Shown here: piece after piece, positions 57,038 to 64,000 of the stretch | Layout of the letters: the number at the start of each line of letters is the position of its first letter | Numbering within the stretch: the stretch's first letter is position 1 | Assembly: GCF_009604375.1 (NCBI RefSeq) | Contig: NZ_WEGH01000007.1 | Span: forward strand, 1-64,000 | Reading direction: 5' to 3' | DNA: 64,000 nucleotides | From: Actinomadura macrotermitis | Lineage (GTDB): Bacteria; Actinomycetota; Actinomycetes; Streptosporangiales; Streptosporangiaceae | The notes under the pieces: generated by a model | What the model was told of the DNA's origin: nothing | Databases searched by the model: none | Seen by the model: the letters and a program-made list of their open reading frames with translations, nothing else | Program-made: the position numbers and the translations under genes

Positions 57038-58576
57038 TCAGGGGTGGCCGACGGCACGGCGCAGGATCTCGCGCGGGTCCGCCGGCCCGTCGCCGGCCGC
57101 GGTCCAGGCGACGTGCTGGTCGGGCCGCACCAGCGCGAGGCCGGCCGGCGGGTGGTGGAACAGCTCCAGCGGGACGCCCTCGGCGGCGGCGGCCTTCACG
57201 AACTCCTCGGCCTCGGGCCGGTCCAGGTCGCCGGTCAGGGTGAAGCCGCGGCCGAGGTGGTCGAACAGGGAGTCGCCGGGGGCGAGCCAGCGGTGGGCGA
57301 GGCGCCCGCCGGCCGGGCCGGTGACGAGGGGCGTGCCGTGGTAGGTGTAGCCGAGGACCAGGTCCAGGCTGTGGAACTCGGCGTCCTTGGTCTCCTGGAC
57401 GGCGCGGGCGACGGCCGGGCGGGCGGCGGCGAACTCGGTGTCGGTGCCGGTGAGGCGCGGGTCGGCGAGCTCGGGCGCCAGGGTGGCCATGTTGCGGGCG
57501 GCCTCGGCGATCGTCCGCGCGGCGACCGGCCGGCGCTCCGCCTCGTAGCTGTCCAGCAGGGCGGGGGGCGCCCAGCCGGACAGGACGGCGGCGAGCTTCC
57601 AGCCGAGGTTGACCGCGTCGCCGATGCCGGTGTTGAAGCCGTGCCCGCCCCAGGGCGGGTTCAGGTGGGCGGCGTCCCCGGCGAGGAAGACCCGCGCGGT
57701 GCCGTAGCGCTGCGCCAGCAGCATCTTGGCCTTCCACGGGTCGGTCGCGACGATCTCGGCGTCGACGTCGCCGCCGACCAGGGCGCGCACCAGCCGCAGC
57801 GGGTCGGCCTCGCCCTCCTGCTGGGTGACGCCCTGGGCGATGCACCACCACAGGTCGTCCAGGTCCAGGCGGCCGACGAGCCCGGGCCGGTCGGGGTGGA
57901 GCACCCAGTAGTGGACGGCCGGTCCGTGCGGGACGCGGCCGGCCAGGCCCGGCGCGCGGAAGACGATGTTGAAGTTGGGCCGCTCGTCGGCGCTGCCCTC
58001 GTAGGACACGCCGATGGCGTCGCGGACCGTGCTCCACGCGCCGTCGGCGCCCACCAGGTAGCCGGCGCGCACCTCGCGGACGGCCCCGCCGGGGCCGGCC
58101 AGCGTCGCGGTGACGCCGCCGGCGTCCTCGGCCAGGCCGGTGAGGGACCACCCGGTGCGCAGTTCGGCGTGCGGGGACGCGGCGACCGCCTCGCGCAGGA
58201 CCTGCTCGACGGCGGGCTGGCCGATCTGCTGCCCCGCCTCGGCGGCCCGGTCGTCGCCGGTCAGGTCGAGGCCGAAGCAGCCGCGGAAGCGGGTGATCTC
58301 GCGGCCGAGCAGCCCGGTGGTGAACACCGCCTCGTCCGACCAGGAGACCGGCAGCGCCGCCCGCTCCCGGACGCGGGCGGCCAGGCCCCAGCGGCGGAAC
58401 AGCTCCATGGTGCGGGCCGAGGTCGTCTTGGCGCGCGGGCGCAGCCACGACACCTCCTCGCGCGGCTCGACCACCAGCGAGGCGACGCCGTGGTGGGCCA
58501 GCTCCAGCGCGGTGGCGAGCCCGGCCGGGCCGCCGCCGGCGATCAGGACCGGGACGTGTGCGCTGTCGGGGGTCAT
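57038..58576 (-). CDS. FAD-dependent aromatic hydroxylase, MhpA/PheA-like
   Basis: A 512-residue group A monooxygenase. The FAD fold VLIAGGGPAGLATALELAHH, the DG motif YLVGADGAWSTVRDAIG and the GD motif VFLAGDAAHLNPPWGGHGFN are intact, and a C-terminal thioredoxin-like domain (about 400-505) is present. It is the distal gene of an operon with an extradiol dioxygenase (ATGA overlap) and an FAH-family hydrolase. The three together form a hydroxylation, ring-cleavage and C-C hydrolysis route for a phenolic substrate. The exact aromatic is not known. Confidence 0.93.
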   Translation of the reverse strand: MTPDSAHVPVLIAGGGPAGLATALELAHHGVASLVVEPREEVSWLRPRAKTTSARTMELFRRWGLAARVRERAALPVSWSDEAVFTTGLLGREITRFRGCFGLDLTGDDRAAEAGQQIGQPAVEQVLREAVAASPHAELRTGWSLTGLAEDAGGVTATLAGPGGAVREVRAGYLVGADGAWSTVRDAIGVSYEGSADERPNFNIVFRAPGLAGRVPHGPAVHYWVLHPDRPGLVGRLDLDDLWWCIAQGVTQQEGEADPLRLVRALVGGDVDAEIVATDPWKAKMLLAQRYGTARVFLAGDAAHLNPPWGGHGFNTGIGDAVNLGWKLAAVLSGWAPPALLDSYEAERRPVAARTIAEAARNMATLAPELADPRLTGTDTEFAAARPAVARAVQETKDAEFHSLDLVLGYTYHGTPLVTGPAGGRLAHRWLAPGDSLFDHLGRGFTLTGDLDRPEAEEFVKAAAAEGVPLELFHHPPAGLALVRPDQHVAWTAAGDGPADPREILRRAVGHP

Positions 58577-59493
58577 CGGCTGTGCGCTCCGGTCATGAGG
58601 GCGGCCAGGTCGTCGGGGTGCAGGAACGAGGGCGGGGGCGGCGGCCCCCAGTTGAACAGGCCCTTGGCGCCCTCCAGGGTCTCGGGGGTCCACAGCTGGT
58701 CGTCCAGGACGGTGTCCATGTCGGAGTAGTACTCGGCGAAGTTGCCCGCCGGGTCCTTGAGGTACCAGAAGAAGTTCGACCCGGCGTGGTGGCGGCCGAG
58801 GCCCCACACGTGCCGTTCGGGGTGGCCCTCCAGCATCGCCGACGCGCCGCGGCCGACGTCGTCGACGTCGTCGACCTGCCAGGAGGTGTGGTGCAGGAAC
58901 GCGACGGGCGCGGCGAGGACCAGCACGTTGTGGTGGTCGGTCGAGCAGCGCAGGAAGACCCCCGCGTCGCCGATCATGTCGCTGGTCTTGAAGCCGAGGC
59001 CGTCGCGGAAGAACGCCGACGTCGCCGCGAAGTCGGTGGTGCCGACCACCGCGTGGCCGAGCTTGCGCGGCCGGACCGGGCCGGCGCGCAGCACGCCCGG
59101 CGCCCGCGCCCCGGCGCGCTCGACCCGGCCGGGGCCGTTGTAGGGGGTGGCCGGGACCTCCGGCTGGCGCACGCGCGGTTCGACCCGCAGGACGGCCCGC
59201 ACCCCGGTCACCGCGTCGCGGGCCGCCAGCGCGTCGGCGCTCCGCCGGGCGGCGACGCCGAGGCCCTCCAGGCGCCGGGCGGCGCGGTCCAGGTCGTCGA
59301 AGTCGTCGACGCCGACGACGAGCTCGACCAGCCGCCGGGTGGGCGCGGTGACCAGGCGGAGCTGGTCGCCGCCGTCGCGGGTGGCGAACCAGCCGCCGGC
59401 GCCGGGGGCCAGGCCGAAGTCGGCGTAGTAGCCGGCGGTCTCGGCGAGGTTGGGGACCCCGATGGTGACGGAACTGAGGCGGTGCAGGCCCAT
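58573..59493 (-). CDS. Type I extradiol ring-cleavage dioxygenase (VOC fold)
   Basis: A 306-residue two-domain vicinal-oxygen-chelate protein. The C-terminal domain has the 2-His-1-Glu iron site: H147 in KLGHAVVGTTDF, H202 (or H201) in AFLHHTSWQVDD, and E254 in PAGNFAEYYSDMD. The N-terminal domain (1-95) is the non-catalytic repeat (LSSVTIGVPNLAETAGYYAD). It cleaves a catechol next to the diol. It is coupled to the monooxygenase gene by ATGA and lies 12 bases after the FAH-family gene. Confidence 0.94.
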   Translation of the reverse strand: MGLHRLSSVTIGVPNLAETAGYYADFGLAPGAGGWFATRDGGDQLRLVTAPTRRLVELVVGVDDFDDLDRAARRLEGLGVAARRSADALAARDAVTGVRAVLRVEPRVRQPEVPATPYNGPGRVERAGARAPGVLRAGPVRPRKLGHAVVGTTDFAATSAFFRDGLGFKTSDMIGDAGVFLRCSTDHHNVLVLAAPVAFLHHTSWQVDDVDDVGRGASAMLEGHPERHVWGLGRHHAGSNFFWYLKDPAGNFAEYYSDMDTVLDDQLWTPETLEGAKGLFNWGPPPPPSFLHPDDLAALMTGAHSR

Positions 59494-59505
59494 GTCTTCC
59501 TCCGA

Positions 59506-60351
59506 TCAGGCCGAGACGAACGACTGGCGCAGCTCGCCGATGCCCGCGACGTGGCTGACGAGCTCGTCGCCGGGGGCGAGCCAGCGCTGCGGGTCGCGGC
59601 CGAGGCCGACGCCCGCCGGGGTGCCGGTGAACAGCAGGTCGCCCGGCAGCAGCGTCAGCACCGCCGACAGCCGCGAGACCAGCGCGGGGATGGAGAAGAC
59701 CAGGTCGCGGGTGCGGCCCTTCTGCACCTCCTCGCCGTTGACGGCGGCGCGCAGTTCCAGGTCGTCGCGGTCGGCGAGCTCGTCGGGCGTGACGACCCAC
59801 GGCCCCGTCGGCGCGAACCCGGGGAAGGACTTGCCGAGGCTGAACTGCGGCGCCGGCCCGGCGAGCTGGGACACCCGCTCGCTGAGGTCCTGCCCGACGG
59901 TCAGGCCGGCGACGTGGTCCCACGCCTCGGCCTCGGTGACGTTGGAGGCGGTCCGGCCGATGACGGCGACCAGCTCGACCTCCCAGTCGGTGTGGCCGCC
60001 CTCGGGCAGCACGACCCGGGTGACCGGGCCCGACAGGGACGAGACGAACTTGGTGAACACCGGCGGCAGTCCCTCGGGCACCGCGAACCCGGACTCGGCG
60101 GCGTGGTCGCGGTAGTTCAGCCCGACCGCGATGATCTGCCGCGGCGCGGGCACGGGCGCGCCGAGCCGCGCGTGGTCGAACTCCCGGCCCGCCGGCAGCT
60201 CGGCCTCGCGCGCCCAGGCGGCGAACGCGTCCCAGTCGTCGTAGAGCGCCTGCGGCTCGTGGCCGAAGCGGCCCGCGCTGGCGTGCTCCACGTCCACGGC
60301 CCGGTCCGCCGCGATCAGTACCGCCCGGCCGTCAAGGTTGGCCACTCGCAT
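59506..60351 (-). CDS. Fumarylacetoacetate hydrolase-family protein
   Basis: A 281-residue FAH-fold enzyme: IIAVGLNYRDHAAESGFAVP, PPVFTKFVSSLSGPVTRVVL, the metal-binding Glu pair in DWEVELVAVIGR and the Asp in GLTVGQDLSER, then GKSFPGFAPTGPWVVTPDEL and LLFTGTPAGVG. Members hydrolyse or decarboxylate ring-cleavage products (C-C hydrolases, oxaloacetate or 2-hydroxyhepta-diene-dioate enzymes). It is the first gene of the three-gene operon and is divergent from a GntR regulator across an AT-rich region with palindromes. Confidence 0.93.
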   Translation of the reverse strand: MRVANLDGRAVLIAADRAVDVEHASAGRFGHEPQALYDDWDAFAAWAREAELPAGREFDHARLGAPVPAPRQIIAVGLNYRDHAAESGFAVPEGLPPVFTKFVSSLSGPVTRVVLPEGGHTDWEVELVAVIGRTASNVTEAEAWDHVAGLTVGQDLSERVSQLAGPAPQFSLGKSFPGFAPTGPWVVTPDELADRDDLELRAAVNGEEVQKGRTRDLVFSIPALVSRLSAVLTLLPGDLLFTGTPAGVGLGRDPQRWLAPGDELVSHVAGIGELRQSFVSA

Positions 60352-60360
60352 CTCGACTCC

Positions 60361-60430
60361 AATTCAGCATGATGATTATGGTGATGATGCTCACCTAGCC
60401 GCCAGGCCGTCAAGACCTTGGTCTGATAAT
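60361..60430. promoter_or_regulatory. Divergent operator/promoter region of the FAH and GntR genes
   Basis: A perfect palindrome AGACCTTGGTCT (60413-60424) abuts GATAAT (60425-60430), a -10-like hexamer for the GntR gene. Nearer the FAH start lies the AT-rich AATTCAGCATGATGATTATG (60361-60380), whose AATTC...ATGATT pattern recurs at the two other promoters of this cluster. The palindrome resembles FCD-type GntR half-sites built on GGTC. Confidence 0.6.
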
Positions 60431-60468
60431 GTGCATGGTGAATTCGCCGGAGAGCGCGGGAGGGCCGC

Positions 60469-61182
60469 TTGAGCCTCGGACACCTGGACGGCCCGAGCAC
60501 CACCGGCCGTGCCGAACAGGCCGCCGAGCGCATCGCCGGCCTGGTCCGCGACCGCGAGCCCGGGGCGCGGCTCGGCACCAAGAACGACCTGCGCGCGCTC
60601 TGCGGCGTCTCGGTCAGCACGTTCAACGAGGCGCTGCGCCTCTTGCAGGCGCGCGGCCTGGTCACCGTCCGCCCCGGCCCCGGCGGCGGCCTGTTCGCCG
60701 CCGAGCAGTCGCCGATCGTCCGGCTCGGCAACTCGGTGCTCGCGCTGGACGCCGACCAGACCACCGTCGCCGAGGCCATCCGCATCCGCGACGCCCTCGA
60801 CCCCCTGCTCATCGAGGACGCCCTCTGGCACGCCTCGCCCGCCGACATCGCCGAGATGCGCGCCGTCGTCGACGAGATGGGCCGCTCCGCCGAGGCCGGC
60901 GACGCGACCGCCTTCGTGCACACCAACTGGCGGCTGCACAACCGCATCGCCGAGACCAGCCCGCACGTGCTCCTGCGGTCGCTGTACGCCAGCCTGCTGG
61001 ACCTCATCGAGTCGCACACCCTGTCGGTGCTGCCCGACGGGGACGAGCCCCTCCCGCCCTATCTGCGCGAACGCCACCGCCTGCACGCCGACCTGGTGGA
61101 CGCCATCGCCGCCCACGACCGCGCGGCCGCGGCGCGCCTGATCCGCGAGCACAGCACGGTCAAGCACCGGACGCCTCTCTGA
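60469..61182 (+). CDS. GntR-family (FadR/FCD-type) transcriptional regulator
   Basis: A 237-residue regulator. The N-terminal winged helix shows RLGTKNDLRALCGVSVSTFN and EALRLLQARGLVTVRPGPGG. The FCD ligand domain (about 95-225) has IRIRDALDPLLIEDALWHAS, the His-rich metal/ligand positions in FVHTNWRLHNRIAE, and RERHRLHADLVDAIAAHDRA. The start TTG is decided by GGGAGGG four bases upstream. It is divergent from the FAH-dioxygenase-hydroxylase operon and paralogous to the GntR protein at 62992, which shares the DNA-recognition block. It probably represses the catabolic operon until an aromatic acid binds. Confidence 0.92.
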   Translation: MSLGHLDGPSTTGRAEQAAERIAGLVRDREPGARLGTKNDLRALCGVSVSTFNEALRLLQARGLVTVRPGPGGGLFAAEQSPIVRLGNSVLALDADQTTVAEAIRIRDALDPLLIEDALWHASPADIAEMRAVVDEMGRSAEAGDATAFVHTNWRLHNRIAETSPHVLLRSLYASLLDLIESHTLSVLPDGDEPLPPYLRERHRLHADLVDAIAAHDRAAAARLIREHSTVKHRTPL

Positions 61183-61190
61183 CGCCTCGG

Positions 61191-61907
61191 TCAGGGGGAC
61201 GGCGGCAGGAGGTCCGCGGCCGTCTGCGCGCCCCGCTCCGCTTGGCGCAGCAGGTAGTCCCAGCCGGCTTTCAGCTGGGTCTCCGACCAGCACTGCCGGC
61301 GTTTGGCCTCGGCCTCGGCGGGGTCGGAGAAGTCGCGGACCGGCCCGGCGGCCATCGCGGTCAGCTGGACGCGGCAGGCGCGTTCGAGCAGGACCGCGTG
61401 CATGACGGCGGCGTGGACGCCGGCGCCCGCGGCGACCAGGCCGTGCCGGGGCATCAGCGCCGCCGGCGCGCCGCCGAGCGTGTCCGCCAGCGCCCGGCCC
61501 AGGGCCGCGGTGGAGACCAGCGCGCCGGTGGCGGTGAAGCGGGGCACGTCCTGCCCCGCGAACAGGGCGCCGTCGTGCGAGATGGGCAGCAGCGGCGTGC
61601 CGAGCGCCGCGAACGCGACGGCCGCCTGGGCGTGGGAGTGCACCGTGCAGGTCACCGCGGGGTTCCGCCGCATGATCTCCAGGTGGATGTGGGCCTCGAT
61701 GTGCGGCGTGCCCGCGCCCTCCAGCACCTCGGCGTCGAACGACACCAGCTGCAGGTGCCGGTCCTGGACCTCCTCCAGCCCCCGGCCCGGCGCCTTGATC
61801 CAGATACCGCGGCCGCCGGGGTCGCGGACGGCGACATGGCCCCACACCATGTCGCCGTGCCCGGCCATGGCGAGGACGCGGCCGGCCTGCAGCACGCTCT
61901 GCTTCAT
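61191..61907 (-). CDS. Class II aldolase/adducin-family protein
   Basis: A 238-residue zinc aldolase-fold protein. MAGHGDMVWGHVAVRDPG, the metal ligands in CTVHSHAQAAVAFAALG (HxH) and the third His in ALMPRHGLVAAGAGVHAAVM are present, and the catalytic-side Glu may be in PHIEAHIHLEIM. The family includes fuculose aldolase, ribulose-phosphate epimerases and aromatic-acid decarboxylases such as the phthalate-pathway enzyme. In this aromatic cluster a decarboxylase or an aldolase acting on the ring-cleavage product fits either way. It is coupled by ATGA to the TAXI-type gene upstream. Confidence 0.9.
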   Translation of the reverse strand: MKQSVLQAGRVLAMAGHGDMVWGHVAVRDPGGRGIWIKAPGRGLEEVQDRHLQLVSFDAEVLEGAGTPHIEAHIHLEIMRRNPAVTCTVHSHAQAAVAFAALGTPLLPISHDGALFAGQDVPRFTATGALVSTAALGRALADTLGGAPAALMPRHGLVAAGAGVHAAVMHAVLLERACRVQLTAMAAGPVRDFSDPAEAEAKRRQCWSETQLKAGWDYLLRQAERGAQTAADLLPPSP

Positions 61908-62857
61908 GACGCCTCCAGCGATCGGTAGTAGCGGGCGGCCCCGGGGTGCAGCGGAACAGGTGTCCGGCCCATCGCCACCGGGTCGAGCGGGTAGGTCAGC
62001 GGGCTGCGCTCGGGCGGGATGTGCCGGTACTGGGCCTCGATGGTCGCGCGGGTCTCGCCGAGGATCCAGGCGATCAGATGGGCCAGGTCGTCGGGCAGGT
62101 CGGACCGGGTCAGCACCAGGAAGTCGGAGAAGTCCAGGGTCTCGAACCGCGGGCAGCCGGGGAAATGGCCCTCCGCCACGGTCGCGGACGGCCAGCCGTA
62201 GTCGGCCTCCAGCCCGTCCAGCACGTGGCGTTCGACCGGCAGGAAGGCCATCCGGGCGCCGAACTCCTGCCAGGGCGGCAGCATGTACGCCTCGTGGACG
62301 ATGGCGTCGGCCTCTCCGCTGATGACGCGTTCGAAGGTCTGCCGCGGCCGCTCGTCGGTCAGCAGCCGGCCGCCCCAGCCGGTCACGTCGACCTGTGAGC
62401 GGTGCAGGACCTCATGGGCGGCCCAGCCGATGAGGTTGGTGCCGTCGTGCGGGCCGGTGGCCAGCCGCAGCGCGGGCCGGGCCGCCCGCAGCTCGGCGAA
62501 GGAGGTGATGCCGAGGGACCTGTCCACGCCCACCACCAGCCGGTCGCGCTGGGGGAGGACGCCGAGCGCGCGCAGGTCGGGGACGGCCTCGCCGGCGAAC
62601 GGGCCCCGCCCGTCCAGCGCGGCGGCGGCGAAGGCGGCGGGGGTGGTCAGGGCGAGGTGGACCTGGCCGCGGCCGACCGCGCGGGCGGCGTCGGCGCCGC
62701 CGCGGCCGCTCCAGATGCCGACGCGGGTGTGCGGCCCGCAGCGGTCGGTGAGCTCCTGGGCGATCCACCCGCAGACGCGGTGCAGGTTCGCGGTGCCCCA
62801 GTCCCCCTGGAGGTGCAGGGAGACCGAGCGGCCGAGGGAGGGTGCGGGCGGAGGCAT
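61904..62857 (-). CDS. TAXI/NMT1-type binding protein without signal peptide
   Basis: A 317-residue protein with the two-lobed periplasmic-binding fold of TRAP-associated TAXI proteins: GDWGTANLHRVCGWIAQELT, VGIWSGRGGADAARAVGRGQ, HLALTTPAAFAAAAL, SGEADAIVHEAYMLPPW, and a C-terminal DLPDDLAHLIAWILGETRAT. The N-terminus MPPPAPSLGRSVSLHLQGDW has no signal peptide or lipobox, and GGAGCG before the ATG confirms this start. It should thus be cytoplasmic. It overlaps the aldolase start by 4 bases. No TRAP membrane genes are in view. It may be an enzyme of the same fold, as in 4,5-dihydroxyphthalate decarboxylase, or a ligand carrier. Confidence 0.85.
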   Translation of the reverse strand: MPPPAPSLGRSVSLHLQGDWGTANLHRVCGWIAQELTDRCGPHTRVGIWSGRGGADAARAVGRGQVHLALTTPAAFAAAALDGRGPFAGEAVPDLRALGVLPQRDRLVVGVDRSLGITSFAELRAARPALRLATGPHDGTNLIGWAAHEVLHRSQVDVTGWGGRLLTDERPRQTFERVISGEADAIVHEAYMLPPWQEFGARMAFLPVERHVLDGLEADYGWPSATVAEGHFPGCPRFETLDFSDFLVLTRSDLPDDLAHLIAWILGETRATIEAQYRHIPPERSPLTYPLDPVAMGRTPVPLHPGAARYYRSLEAS

Positions 62858-62966
62858 GGTCGCTCCTAGCGAAGAGGCGTGGTCGTGCCGGGGCGTCGGC
62901 CCCTCCGGGAGGGCCCGGCGCGCCGCCTGGGCGCCCGCCCGGTCACGACGGCGACTCCATCACAGG

Positions 62967-62993
62967 AATCAATAATAATCAATATACGAATTC
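62967..62993 (-). promoter_or_regulatory. AT-rich promoter region of the TAXI-aldolase operon
   Basis: This is a sharply AT-rich stretch in a GC-rich setting: two AATCAATA repeats followed by TACGAATTCA on the given strand. Read towards the TAXI gene it contains GTATATTGATTATTATTGAT, with TATATT as a plausible -10. The GAATT plus AATCAA combination recurs at the FAH and right-edge promoters. The region starts at the stop codon of the upstream GntR gene. Confidence 0.55.
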
Positions 62994-63699
62994 AGCCGTC
63001 GTTGTGCTCGCCCAGCAGGCCCATGATCGCCTCGCGGTCGCGGCGGTCCAGCGCGTCGACGAGGGCGGCGTGCAGTTCGCAGCGGCGCCGCAGGAAGCCC
63101 TCCGCCGGCTCCCCGTCCGGCAGGATCGCCCCGGTGCGCGTCTCGATCACCTCCTGGGCGCGCAGGTAGCAGTCCCGCAGCAGCGGGCCCGGGCTGATGG
63201 CGGCCAGCCGCGCGTGGAACCGCCAGGCGGCGTGCACGTAGGCGGTGCCGTCCGAGCGGTCGGCGGCCTCGCCCATCGCCCGTGTGAACTCGCGCAGCTC
63301 GGCGAAGTCCGCGGGCGAGCCGTGCCACAGCGCGTCCTCGATGATCAGCGGCTCGATCGCCTCGCGGACCCGGAAGGCGTCGCGCAGCGCGGCGGCCGCG
63401 TCCTCGTCGTCCGCGTCGTGGCGGGCCGCCCCCGGGCCCGGGGGCCCCTCCGGGGCGAACAGGCCGCCGCCGGGGCCCGGCCGGACCACGACCAGGCCGC
63501 GTTCCTGGAGCAGCCGCAGGGTCACGTTGAAGGTGCCGGCCGAGACGCCGCACGTCGTGCGGACCTGCTCCTTGGTGCCCAGCCGGGCGCCGGGCTCCAG
63601 CCGCGCCAGCAGCCGGGAGACGTGCGCCGCCGCCTCCTCCGCGCGCCCGGCCGGCCGCTGCCCGCCCCGCTCCTCCCGCAAGGTCGCCTTCGGGGCCAC
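62992..63699 (-). CDS. GntR-family (FCD-type) transcriptional regulator, paralogue
   Basis: A 235-residue regulator. The winged helix carries RLGTKEQVRTTCGVSAGTFN and VTLRLLQERGLVVVRPGPGG, nearly matching the recognition block of the regulator at 60469. The FCD domain has FRVREAIEPLIIEDALWHGS, YVHAAWRFHARLAAISPGPL and RRRCELHAALVDALDRRDRE. The start is GTG with GGAGGAACC directly upstream, preferred over the ATG ten codons earlier. It precedes the TAXI-aldolase operon and diverges from the partial gene at the right edge, so it may control both. Confidence 0.92.
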   Translation of the reverse strand: MAPKATLREERGGQRPAGRAEEAAAHVSRLLARLEPGARLGTKEQVRTTCGVSAGTFNVTLRLLQERGLVVVRPGPGGGLFAPEGPPGPGAARHDADDEDAAAALRDAFRVREAIEPLIIEDALWHGSPADFAELREFTRAMGEAADRSDGTAYVHAAWRFHARLAAISPGPLLRDCYLRAQEVIETRTGAILPDGEPAEGFLRRRCELHAALVDALDRRDREAIMGLLGEHNDG

Positions 63700-63761
63700 G
63701 GTTCCTCCATCGCGATCGATCGCCCGCACCGCCTTGACGGCTCCGGCCGGAGCTGACCATC

Positions 63762-63790
63762 ATACCGGTATCGAATTCATTATGATTAAT
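63762..63790. promoter_or_regulatory. Palindrome and AT-rich motif between GntR and the right-edge gene
   Basis: ATACCGGTAT (63762-63771) is a perfect palindrome. It is followed by GAATTC (63773-63778) and ATGATTAAT (63782-63790), which repeats the AATTC...ATGATT arrangement seen before the FAH gene. It lies between divergent starts and probably holds both promoters and an operator. Confidence 0.5.
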
Positions 63791-63840
63791 TTTCATCCCG
63801 GCGTCGGCGCAGCCGCACCCGAGATCGAGGAGTGGGCCCC

Positions 63841-64000
63841 GTGGGACTCGTGCACGAGATCATCGACGGATTCGACCCCGCGGAGCCCGTCCGGCGGGTC
63901 GCCCGGCGAGAGGAGCTGTTGCTGGGCGCGCCCCTGCCCTCGCCCAAACGGCCGCCGCGCTCCTACCGGCCCATCGAGGCCGTCCACTTCCCGGCGCACT
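63841..64000 (+). CDS. Partial gene at the right edge, unknown
   Basis: A reading frame opens at GTG (VGLVHEIIDGFDPAEPVRRV) after GAGGAG and continues to the window end without a stop, giving 53 residues with a Pro/Arg-rich stretch (PLPSPKRPPRSYRPIEAVHF). A GTG three codons earlier is possible. I cannot assign a family from so little. Divergence from the GntR gene and the shared AT-rich motif suggest that it starts another operon of the aromatic cluster. Confidence 0.5.
   Translation, partial: MGLVHEIIDGFDPAEPVRRVARREELLLGAPLPSPKRPPRSYRPIEAVHFPAH

Overview
The window is a high-GC actinomycete chromosome segment. The evidence is pervasive G/C at third codon positions, frequent GTG/TTG starts, many leaderless genes, and actinomycete families (SCO6745-like, DUF5302, DUF2795, a mycothiol-type TIGR03086 protein, an AA10 LPMO, an MHS transporter). 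A Streptosporangiales or Thermomonosporaceae host is plausible, but that is inference. No CRISPR array, tRNA, prophage or intact insertion sequence is visible.

Region 1 (1-3.2 kb): the 3' end of a 23S rRNA, a 5S rRNA and the rrn terminator hairpin open the window. The terminator is followed by about seven degenerate tandem copies of itself with a period near 136 bp. Two small genes follow, one of them a rearranged DUF6221-like gene.

Region 2 (3.2-20.3 kb): a CPBP protease / histidine kinase / NarL-type regulator operon; a YceI plus two DHFR-like reductase operon facing a LuxR regulator; a papain-like protein; a HEAT-repeat protein; an MFS exporter; a cupin; a methyltransferase; a solute-binding lipoprotein; a MurA homologue with Asp in place of the catalytic Cys; and two flavin monooxygenases around a TetR gene with stacked palindromes.

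Region 3 (20.3-32.1 kb): an aromatic amino acid decarboxylase, a P450 without a recognisable ExxR motif, small conserved proteins, two TetR genes with clear operators, an SDR, DUF899, a TIGR03086 protein, a metallo-beta-lactamase-fold hydrolase and an M20 peptidase.

Region 4 (32.2-43.3 kb): a complete five-gene oligopeptide ABC operon, a WGR plus beta-propeller protein, a spermidine-synthase-like protein, a PAS-GAF-PP2C-HATPase stress regulator and an anchored DD-peptidase-like protein.

Region 5 (43.5-48.4 kb): a response regulator and a histidine kinase separated by an opposite-strand gene for an anchored protein, then a ferric-reductase-like membrane domain lacking its flavin half, then a membrane-tethered LPMO whose promoter region has three CTTAAG sites.

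Region 6 (48.4-57 kb): a 3-hydroxybutyrate uptake and oxidation unit (PucR-type regulator, MHS transporter, 3-hydroxybutyrate dehydrogenase) diverging from cydAB, then nadE.

Region 7 (57-64 kb): an aromatic meta-cleavage cluster. FAD monooxygenase, type I extradiol dioxygenase and FAH-family hydrolase form one operon. A class II aldolase and a signal-less TAXI-type binding protein form another. Two paralogous GntR regulators flank them, and AT-rich promoters share a motif. The cluster runs off the right edge.
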